From: an uncultured Micrococcales bacterium
GTDB lineage: Bacteria; Actinomycetota; Actinomycetes; Actinomycetales; Microbacteriaceae
DNA: 11,269 nucleotides
Assembly (NCBI GenBank): GCA_903824455.1
Contig: CAIJWY010000072.1
Span: forward strand, 1 to 11,269
Direction of reading: 5' to 3'
The notes below the pieces were generated by a model. That model did no database searches. It saw nothing but the letters and a program-made list of their open reading frames with translations, and had not been told where the DNA came from. A program made the translations under genes and the position numbers. This document shows positions 6,501-11,269 of the stretch, piece by piece (position 1 is the stretch's first letter; every line of letters begins with the position of its first letter).

Positions 6501-9062
6501 TGGTGCATCTGGTGAAGGCAGAACCTCGAACGATCTAGTGACCGCGGCGGCCGAGTTGAAAGTGGCGCTTCCCGCATCAGCTGCCGAAATGGTGCAGGTG
6601 CCGGTCGAAACCAGGTGGACCTTGCCTGCCACGATGGTACAAACCGCAGGAGTGCTAGAGGTGAAGGTCGGTGCGACACCTGAAGTAGCCGATGCCACCA
6701 GCGTGAAGTCGGCGGTTGCCCTGGCTACCGCAGCTGGTTGAGCGAAGGTAATGGTATTTGACTTCTTTGGTTTTGGAGCGGGTACATTCTGCAACCAAAC
6801 ATCAGAGAAGAGCAAGCCTGAGGTCCAGTTCGGCGCATCAGTGTTGAGCGAAAGGTTACAGTAACCACCAGTTTTTACCGTGATTAATCCACCTCGGGTT
6901 ACTTCACAGATGTCGGCGGTGTTCGTGGTGAACCACCACCAACCGACTTCCTGCCCTAGAGGAGTGACTGGCTGTGTTCCGTTGCGCACAATAGCTCCAG
7001 GATTGGAGGCGGTATCAACGTTCGCGTAAAGGTTTCCATTTGACGACACAAAACTGTGCACGCCAGACGAGACGATGTTCAAAGTTCCCTTGGCGATTGT
7101 AAATGTGCTATCCACTGTCTGAGTCCCGCTGGCGTCAGTAGCACTCACGGTGAAGTTGTAAGGAGTGACTAACGGCTGCTCTAAGGTCGATCCGGTAATG
7201 AGGCCCGAGCTAGACATGGTAAGCCCTGCAGGCAGTGCCCCACTCTTAATGCTGAATGTGGCGTTTGGGTTGGAGTAAACGTACTGGTAGCTATAAGGTA
7301 AGTTCCACTTTGGAGCCGAAGGGTTCGTGCCTCCAGTGAATGTTGGTGCAACCACCTGGAACGAAGCAGTTCGCTGAGTCGCCGCAGTGAAGGTGTCTCC
7401 TTCGGCTAAGTCAGCGGTGATGGTGCAAGTGCCATTAGCAACAACGTGAACCTTGTTGTCGACGATGGTACAAACCGCCGGGGTCGTGCTTCCCAAAGTC
7501 GCAACCCGAACCGGAGTGGTTGGGGTGTAGGTGATGGTCGGGTAGAAATCAGCGACACCGACCGACTTGTTGGCTATCGCGGTGATCGCAATGCTTTGAG
7601 CAGCCTTAGCAAATGGGCCAAGGATGTTTGAGTAGGCAACGGTTGATCCGCCATTGTTGGTTGCGGTGACGGCGCTGCGAAGATACTTGCCGGCAACGTC
7701 GGCAGTTGATGACCATGGAGTTCCTGTGGCCCCGCTGATATCGGTGCAAAGTAGTGCTTGAGCTGTGGCGCAAACCTGCCACTGAACGGTTGTGCTTGTG
7801 GTTGGGTCGCCGTTCATGTTCCAGGTTCCAAGAGTGCTGGCGATTGAACTTCCAACTGCATATGGAGAAGCAGCCGAAGTGGAGACGACCGGCGCGAGAG
7901 TACTAGTTGGCACGGGATAACTGGCAGCTTCATAAGAGTAGCCGCCAACCTTTGTTCCCGAGGTTCCATCGCTTGCAGTGACTACTACGTTGGCGAGTTT
8001 TGCAACACCGCCTGATGGTGGAACAGTGCAGGTAATCGAGGTTGCCGTGTGGCTTCCAACCACTGGACAGTTCACTCCGTCGACCGTCACCGAGGCGCCA
8101 GTGGCACCAAAGTTAGCGCCAGTGATCACAATGTTTATTCCACCGGTGAGGAGCCCGTTGTTTGGTGTAATCGACGATATCGAAGGACGAATTGAAGAGG
8201 TAAAACTATCTGTGGTGAAGTTGCGTCCTGCGATTGTGCAAGGCAAAATCCAACGAACCGGTTGGCTGTAGTTTGAAGTCCAGGAGAAGACTGATGATAC
8301 TGCGACAGTTGCTCCCGCGGCAATGGTTCCCGAACGGCTGGATGAGCTTGAGCCGTTTGAGGCGGAGACGCTGAGGCTGGTTGCACCAATGGTTACGGAG
8401 TGAGAACCGGTTCCAGTTACCGAGATCGAGCAGTTGAGTGACTCAGCGGCTCCAGAACTGTTGGTGTAGAAACCGGTGGCGGTTCCGCTCACCGGATATG
8501 CAACCGCAGTTCCTCCGAGCTGGCCCGCTCCGGAGCTCTGGTTGGCAAGGATGGTTGCGGTTTCCCCGGTCTTTGCAAATGTCGTGTACTTGCTCGTCGC
8601 GTAGTCCCAACCATAGCTAAGCCCGTTGATTTCACAATGAGTCCATGGAGCGGTAAAACAAACTGTTAGACCATTCAGATTCTTTTGTTCAGCCGGCATC
8701 ACGTAGAAGGTTTTAGTAATTTGTGGAGCGGCAGCAAATGTGCCGTCCCCGGCCTGGTTCACCGTTACCGTACACGTTCCAACGCCATCAAGGTGAATTT
8801 TTCCAGCTCCTGTGAAACTGCAAATACCGGAAGAGTTGGTTACATCGTAAGTTACGGAAAGACCAGAAGTAGAAGTTGCGCCAGATGGGGTGAAATCAGC
8901 GTCACCAACAAACTTAGGAGTTGGCACATTCGTGGTCCAAGAGATGGTTTGCGCAGTCGATCCAGCGGCCGATGCGCCAGTAACGTTTCCCATGGCAAGT
9001 ATGAAGCTCAGGGCCATTGCAATAAGCACTCGAACCGAAATTGAGACGTTGTGAAGTTTCAA
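3585..9062 (-). CDS. giant exported multi-domain Ig-like surface or secreted protein
   Basis: About 1825 residues, numbered from TTG 9062. An n-region with Lys/Arg, a hydrophobic core (12-24) and an ASAA site (30-33) form a Sec signal peptide. Modules in order: Cys-pair beta module (38-123); unrecognised four-Cys domain (125-292); IPT/TIG (293-378); Ig-like domain with WQVC (382-485); Cys-pair module (489-572); putative-Ig module (575-657); degenerate Cys-pair module (658-762); Cys-pair module (770-848); FN3 (850-949); Cys-pair module (954-1041); four tandem putative-Ig modules with GTP motifs (1045-1423); Cys-pair modules (1432-1518 and, divergent, 1520-1641); acidic linker; basic C-terminal domain (1658-1825). 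No catalytic motif is visible, so adhesion or envelope structure is inferred. The frame extends to ATG 9131, but TTG 9062 follows AGGGG and gives a proper signal peptide; the extension would add the only unpaired Cys. Confidence 0.9.
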   Translation of the reverse strand: MKLHNVSISVRVLIAMALSFILAMGNVTGASAAGSTAQTISWTTNVPTPKFVGDADFTPSGATSTSGLSVTYDVTNSSGICSFTGAGKIHLDGVGTCTVTVNQAGDGTFAAAPQITKTFYVMPAEQKNLNGLTVCFTAPWTHCEINGLSYGWDYATSKYTTFAKTGETATILANQSSGAGQLGGTAVAYPVSGTATGFYTNSSGAAESLNCSISVTGTGSHSVTIGATSLSVSASNGSSSSSRSGTIAAGATVAVSSVFSWTSNYSQPVRWILPCTIAGRNFTTDSFTSSIRPSISSITPNNGLLTGGINIVITGANFGATGASVTVDGVNCPVVGSHTATSITCTVPPSGGVAKLANVVVTASDGTSGTKVGGYSYEAASYPVPTSTLAPVVSTSAASPYAVGSSIASTLGTWNMNGDPTTSTTVQWQVCATAQALLCTDISGATGTPWSSTADVAGKYLRSAVTATNNGGSTVAYSNILGPFAKAAQSIAITAIANKSVGVADFYPTITYTPTTPVRVATLGSTTPAVCTIVDNKVHVVANGTCTITADLAEGDTFTAATQRTASFQVVAPTFTGGTNPSAPKWNLPYSYQYVYSNPNATFSIKSGALPAGLTMSSSGLITGSTLEQPLVTPYNFTVSATDASGTQTVDSTFTIAKGTLNIVSSGVHSFVSSNGNLYANVDTASNPGAIVRNGTQPVTPLGQEVGWWWFTTNTADICEVTRGGLITVKTGGYCNLSLNTDAPNWTSGLLFSDVWLQNVPAPKPKKSNTITFAQPAAVARATADFTLVASATSGVAPTFTSSTPAVCTIVAGKVHLVSTGTCTISAADAGSATFNSAAAVTRSFEVLPSPDAPTITAATAVGAAGSSALVTFTPGPLNGWTLTGYQVSATPANGTFGFPATVSCPTPGVACVVPGLTPGVQYTFVASTLASNGPATAKVNSLPSSPVLVLLPQTIELLTPGVKRPDAGSFPLFPASDVGDSIKPVVTSSTPSVCTVDANNIVTIVGAGTCTVTANSDAVTSRGASFGAAAPVTVSFSVSATAPAVTTISPLAGAQVGVSVAIVNTAAAGSAVIPATAGTWSATGLPQGLVIDTKSGKITGTPLAPGVYDRILVTVKDKAGVIASKPLSLTVSAAPGIVGPSTVAVVAGVEAVVNVLTALPGTATIPSTRAWAVTAGILPAGLTLNPNTGVVTGTPTGVVGKVTVTITLTDSAPLTANKVLIFDVAAAPTIAGSNATETINAVAGKALVPAVVPAVTPGTAGKPAKGAWTFVPIAPSAALPDGLVFNPDTGAISGTPTVAGNYTFDAVFTDGKGLKATKRYNLVAANPPSINTSLMLPVYTIGTSPALNVSQVKAAGTATIPAAGAWTEVGNALAGLGLALNADTGAITGTPKTAITKDLKFTVKLTDSAGLTDQVTFTLPVIKPGTNKTTLNLPVEIAGGTLITDTLFDLTSPAAGASSMSLPITYSVTATSITSCFIDVDKKLHIIGTGVCGVTATSGTAAAKNVSSATQAFNVLKASQVLTVTAPGQVIEGSDPEATADEATDDPAGFKISATLSSELDPVFTVIPAKNPNGSDRDPNCTVDETGTVSWLYDMLLTATSPGYDVNGNKCRVAISHPGDRNYGAVETQYLDLSIVHVTPSAVSDDDAEQPSVSVGLPRTGGSIMKGGNGFTVKVTPTGVTVKPKSVGKWIGPITAEIKIEYTKNGETLSQSCFTAFGIAIKDSKGKIVTNPALETKAAIAALTKPYRAMTKNGPKGYLSDKVFSNSITCALNKDAVAFFKAGGQIKATAVVIRDRRWPTTYKRQKLTGEAITPTIINWNLTVG
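3588..4091 (-). other. unrecognised basic C-terminal domain of the giant protein
   Basis: Residues 1658-1825 begin with LPRTGG and continue for more than 160 residues with many Lys/Arg, one Cys pair (1714/1771) and predicted alternating beta strands, ending NWNLTVG. There is no C-terminal hydrophobic helix with basic tail, so this is not a standard sortase anchor. It follows a short acidic linker (SDDDAEQ). The change of composition from Ser/Thr/Ala-rich to basic marks a separate domain that may hold the protein at the cell surface. Confidence 0.5.
4794..5930 (-). repeat. four tandem putative-Ig (He_PIG-like) modules inside the giant gene
   Basis: Residues 1045-1423 of the giant protein hold four consecutive modules of about 95 residues. 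Each has a LP-GL-(x)n-TG signature followed by a turn GxI(T/S)GTP: GKITGTP at 1097, GVVTGTP at 1190, GAISGTP at 1291 and GAITGTP at 1386, so the period is 93, 101 and 95 residues. A fifth, isolated copy with GLITGST lies at 620. The copies are diverged in DNA as well as protein, so this is an old duplication and not a recent array. Confidence 0.8.
8187..8690 (-). other. unrecognised four-cysteine domain of the giant protein
   Basis: Residues 125-292 do not match the repeat types around them. The segment carries Cys135, Cys143, Cys211 and Cys275, a Ser-rich run near 236-245, and aromatic clusters (GWDYATSKY near 151, FSWTSNY near 259, VRWILPC near 269-275). It begins with NLNGLTVCF directly after the first Cys-pair module and ends at the IPT/TIG domain. 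Being unique and near the free N-terminus, it is the best candidate in this protein for a binding domain, but that is inference. Confidence 0.5.
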
Positions 9063-9090
9063 CTTTTCCCCTATCAATAAGGCTTGATAG
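9063..9090 (-). promoter_or_regulatory. Shine-Dalgarno site of the giant gene with an adjoining 7-bp dyad
   Basis: On the minus strand AGGGG (9072-9068) precedes the TTG start at 9062 by five bases. Directly before it, CTATCAA (9090-9084) and TTGATAG (9077-9071) are perfect inverted repeats around six bases. In RNA this would be a 7-bp hairpin whose last two bases belong to the Shine-Dalgarno site. In DNA it could be an operator half-site pair. Either reading suggests control of this costly protein, but none is proven. Confidence 0.5.
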
Positions 9091-9198
9091 GTCAATAAAA
9101 ACACTAGTGATTTACAGGGAACTCGAGACATTCGTTAGAAGTGCCATTTGACGGTATTTTGGGTCCTATTCTCTGAAAATGAGACGTAATCTGGCTAG
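9091..9198. promoter_or_regulatory. divergent promoter region of the giant gene and the esterase gene
   Basis: For the esterase side, TAATCT at 9187-9192 is followed by exactly six bases and the ATG at 9199, the spacing expected of a leaderless transcript. There is no Shine-Dalgarno site. A TTGACG at 9148-9153 is a good -35 by sequence but lies 33 bases before TAATCT, too far to pair with it; TATTCT at 9167-9172 is too close to it. For the giant gene no -10/-35 pair could be assigned with confidence. Confidence 0.4.
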
Positions 9199-9831
9199 AT
9201 GACCCTCGCAATTACCGACCTCGTTTCGGGACGACTCGAAAACCTGGAAACCGGAAAACCGATTGTGCTTCTGCTACACGGATACGGTTCCAACGAGGAA
9301 GATCTGCCAGGCTTGGTTCGCTTTCTCCCTGGGAATTTGCCTTGGTACTCACTCAGGGCTCCGGTCGATTTGGGAAACGGGTTTTTCGCGTGGGCAAATC
9401 GAGTTACCCCTGGTAACCCTCCCTCACCCGATGTTGAACTGGCCACCGAGGCGATCTGGCAATGGGTTGATAGCCACCTTGATGAGAAATCGCAATTGAT
9501 TGTTTTGGGCTTTTCTCAGGGCGGGCTGATGGCAACGCAACTACTTCGCACCAGGCCGGAACGTGTCGCCGCGGCGGTAATTTTGGCGGGTTTCACTCTC
9601 GATGCTGTGCAACCCGCGGATTCATTACTTGCAACTGAGAAACCAAAGGTCATTTACTGTCGCGGGCTTCAGGATGATGTGATTAGCCCAGAAGCGGTTC
9701 AACGAACTGTAACTTGGCTCAAAGCTCACACCACGGCAGAGATTCACTCTTACGACGGTTTGGGCCATTCAATCGACGAGCGTGTGATGGATGACGTTGC
9801 CGACTGCTTGAAAAGCGTTCTTAGCCTTTAG
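9199..9831 (+). CDS. alpha/beta-hydrolase, carboxylesterase/phospholipase family
   Basis: A 210-residue serine hydrolase of the small carboxylesterase/acyl-protein thioesterase-like family (phospholipase/carboxylesterase type), which is usually 200-230 residues. Visible elements are the oxyanion HGYG at 27-30, the nucleophile elbow GFSQGG with Ser106, the acid Asp159 in a GLQDDVISP strand-end, and the catalytic His190 in GLGHSI. There is no signal peptide, so it acts in the cytoplasm on short- to medium-chain esters or lysolipids; the natural substrate is unknown. The ATG has no Shine-Dalgarno site but sits six bases after TAATCT, fitting leaderless expression. It is divergent from the giant gene and convergent with the reductase, 32 bases away. 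Confidence 0.92.
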   Translation: MTLAITDLVSGRLENLETGKPIVLLLHGYGSNEEDLPGLVRFLPGNLPWYSLRAPVDLGNGFFAWANRVTPGNPPSPDVELATEAIWQWVDSHLDEKSQLIVLGFSQGGLMATQLLRTRPERVAAAVILAGFTLDAVQPADSLLATEKPKVIYCRGLQDDVISPEAVQRTVTWLKAHTTAEIHSYDGLGHSIDERVMDDVADCLKSVLSL

Positions 9832-9863
9832 TTTTGCTGCCAATCGGCAACAGGATTGAAGGC

Positions 9864-11195
9864 TTAGAAACTCTCCGCACGAGCGATGTCAACTTGCTCA
9901 GATCGGTCAACAACTTTAACGCGCTCTCGAGATACTGGACCAACAAATTTGGACCCTAGACCCAGCTCGTGGTCGTTGAGTTTCAACCAGCCAGCCCAAT
10001 CGGTGTAGGTAACTCCCCTGCTTTGTAGCAGTGCGAGCACCTGTTCAAGCTTTGGCTCGGCTGGGTCTTGCAAAGTTTCAACATCGGCAACCAAATTGGC
10101 AATGGTTTCCATGGCATCGCTCTTGGTGTGCCCGATCAGACCTACCGGCCCACGCTTGATCCAGCCAGTGGCATAAAGGCCACTAATTTGGTTTTCTTTC
10201 TCGTCGACCACTCTGCCGTCGAGGTTTCGAATAACGCCCTTACTGGAATCGTAGGGAACATCGTGAAGTTCGCTACCCCAGTAACCGATCGCTCGGTAGA
10301 GTGCCTCAACCATATAGTCGCGCACTTCACCCTTGCGCTCAAAACGCATGCCGGTCACTTTGCCGCCCTCACCCAAAATCTCTTTCGGCTGGTGCCAGAA
10401 GTGTAGGTGTAGGCGGCGCTTGACTGGCGCGGAATCGCGTTCTAGCCAAGACTGCAACACGCGTGCCATCACGCGATGCTGGTTGGTAACACCTTCGGCA
10501 TCTTCGTTGAACCATCCTTCGGGGAAGTCTTCTGGATAGAGCACAATCTCAACATCTTCAACTTCGCCTAGTTCGCGAAGTTCGATTGGGGTGAACTTGA
10601 TGTCGGCCGGTCCCCGGCGACCAAAAACGTGCACATCGGTTACGCGCGAATCCTTGAGACCTTCGTAAACATTGGCCGGGATGTCGGTGGTGAGCATGTC
10701 TTTGGCTTGCTTGGTTAGAACTCGGGCAACATCGAGTGCCACGTTGCCATTACCTAGCACGGCAACGTTCTCCGCGGTTAGCGACCAGCTGCGAGGAACA
10801 TCTGGGTGGCCGTCGTACCAGGACACAAAGTCGGCGGCCCCGAACGAGCCATCAAGTTCGACTCCCGGAATACTGAGGGTGGCGTCTTTGATCGCGCCGG
10901 TAGCAAAAATGACCGCGTGATAGTGGCGCTGGATGTCTTCAAGTGTTAGGTCACGACCAAATTCCACATTTCCGAAGAATCGAATCTTACCGGAATCGAG
11001 CATTTCGTGAAGTGAATTCACAATTCCCTTGATGCGAGGGTGATCCGGTGCTACTCCGTAACGGATCAATCCATAGGGTGCTGGTAGCGAATCGAAAAGG
11101 TCTATCGTTACGTTCTCATAGGAACTGGCCAGAATATTTCCCGCATAAATACCGGCAGGACCAGCGCCAAAAATCGCTACACGTAAGGGCTTCAT
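9864..11195 (-). CDS. fprA: ferredoxin/adrenodoxin-NADP reductase, FprA type
   Basis: A 443-residue FAD flavoprotein that moves electrons between NADPH and ferredoxin, of the adrenodoxin-reductase-like group common in actinobacteria (family length about 450). The FAD-binding GAGPAG is at residues 10-15, followed by PYGLIRYGVAPDH at 40-52, a family hallmark. The second dinucleotide site GNGNVALDVAR is at 148-158, FGRRG at 191-195 supplies the arginines expected to hold the NADP phosphate, and ATGWIKRGPVGLIG at 342-355 is the late FAD/NADP motif. In vivo it probably feeds ferredoxin-dependent enzymes such as P450s or biosynthetic oxygenases, none of which is in this window. The ATG lacks a Shine-Dalgarno site and stands six bases after TAAACT. 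Confidence 0.94.
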   Translation of the reverse strand: MKPLRVAIFGAGPAGIYAGNILASSYENVTIDLFDSLPAPYGLIRYGVAPDHPRIKGIVNSLHEMLDSGKIRFFGNVEFGRDLTLEDIQRHYHAVIFATGAIKDATLSIPGVELDGSFGAADFVSWYDGHPDVPRSWSLTAENVAVLGNGNVALDVARVLTKQAKDMLTTDIPANVYEGLKDSRVTDVHVFGRRGPADIKFTPIELRELGEVEDVEIVLYPEDFPEGWFNEDAEGVTNQHRVMARVLQSWLERDSAPVKRRLHLHFWHQPKEILGEGGKVTGMRFERKGEVRDYMVEALYRAIGYWGSELHDVPYDSSKGVIRNLDGRVVDEKENQISGLYATGWIKRGPVGLIGHTKSDAMETIANLVADVETLQDPAEPKLEQVLALLQSRGVTYTDWAGWLKLNDHELGLGSKFVGPVSRERVKVVDRSEQVDIARAESF

Positions 11196-11207
11196 ACAAC
11201 TAGTTTA
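11196..11207 (-). promoter_or_regulatory. candidate -10 element for a leaderless fprA transcript
   Basis: On the minus strand TAAACT (11207-11202) is followed by six bases and then the ATG at 11195. This matches the actinobacterial TANNNT -10 with transcription starting at the A of the start codon. No -35 box is obvious at the usual distance. If the partial frame to the right is a real gene, this element overlaps its last codons. Confidence 0.45.
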
Positions 11208-11269
11208 AGGTGTTGCGGAAAGGCGCTTTTATGGTTCGACCAAGTTCGCGATAGCGATAAACCAGCAAG
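11200..11269 (-). CDS. possible 3' end of an upstream minus-strand gene
   Basis: Reading from the right edge on the minus strand, one frame is open for 21 codons and ends in TAG at 11202-11200, four bases before the reductase ATG. The tail reads like a protein terminus, with YRYRELGRTIKAPF. A second frame is also open to a TGA that overlaps the reductase ATG, so the choice is uncertain. Too short to identify. Confidence 0.3.
   Translation of the reverse strand, partial: LLVYRYRELGRTIKAPFRNTLN

Noticed and set aside
9148..9172. TTGACG plus TATTCT as the esterase promoter
   Set aside because: Only 13 bases separate them, too short for a usual -35/-10 pair; the TAATCT next to the ATG is the better candidate.
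9832..9863. Possible terminator between the esterase and fprA genes
   Set aside because: GCTGCC/GGCAAC can form only a short, imperfect hairpin with a four-base loop, and neither strand has a T-run after it.
1..11269. Defence system, CRISPR array, mobile element, biosynthetic cluster or structured RNA gene
   Set aside because: I looked for spaced direct repeats, transposase or integrase motifs, terminal inverted repeats and tRNA-like arms on both strands by eye and found none. All intergenic stretches are under 140 bases.

Overview
The window looks like an ordinary chromosomal segment from a moderate-GC actinobacterium. A small-genome, free-living aquatic member of the Microbacteriaceae (Luna / Rhodoluna / Aquiluna type) would fit. 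This rests on an FprA-type ferredoxin-NADP reductase, a large Ig-like secreted protein with Cys-pair modules of the kind common in Microbacteriaceae, TANNNT hexamers placed for leaderless transcription, short intergenic gaps, and GC that looks close to 50%. The taxonomic call is inference. I see no tRNA, rRNA, CRISPR array, transposase, phage gene or defence system.

Layout. (1) At 71-1404 a short-chain dehydrogenase and a GNAT acetyltransferase form a plus-strand pair coupled through a TAATG junction. (2) At 1380-2771 on the minus strand lies a secreted GH13 alpha-amylase-family enzyme, whose 3' end overlaps the acetyltransferase tail to tail by 25 bp. (3) Divergent from it, at 2804-3531, a plus-strand pair of small membrane proteins is joined by a second TAATG junction; the second one is a DUF2834 protein. 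The pair ends in a perfect 19-bp-stem hairpin that can terminate transcription from both sides. (4) At 3585-9062 on the minus strand is the dominant gene of the window, an exported protein of about 1825 residues made almost wholly of beta-sandwich modules (Cys-pair repeats, IPT/TIG, an Ig-like domain, FN3, and putative-Ig 'GTP' repeats). It has an unrecognised four-cysteine domain near the N-terminus and an unrecognised basic C-terminal domain. (5) Divergent from it, at 9199-9831, is a small serine carboxylesterase/phospholipase of the alpha/beta-hydrolase fold. (6) At 9864-11195 on the minus strand is the ferredoxin-NADP reductase. Both edges may hold fragments of neighbouring genes.

How the genes work together. 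The only strong functional links are the two translationally coupled pairs. The amylase and the giant protein are both exported, so the middle of the window is biased toward envelope and extracellular functions: polymer breakdown, small membrane proteins and a long surface or secreted filament-like protein. They do not form a visible operon. The most interesting material is the giant protein, especially its two unassigned domains and its unexplained mode of attachment, and a recurrent promoter-start geometry (TANNNT, six bases, ATG) that suggests several leaderless genes. I do not see clear evidence of a new multi-gene system.
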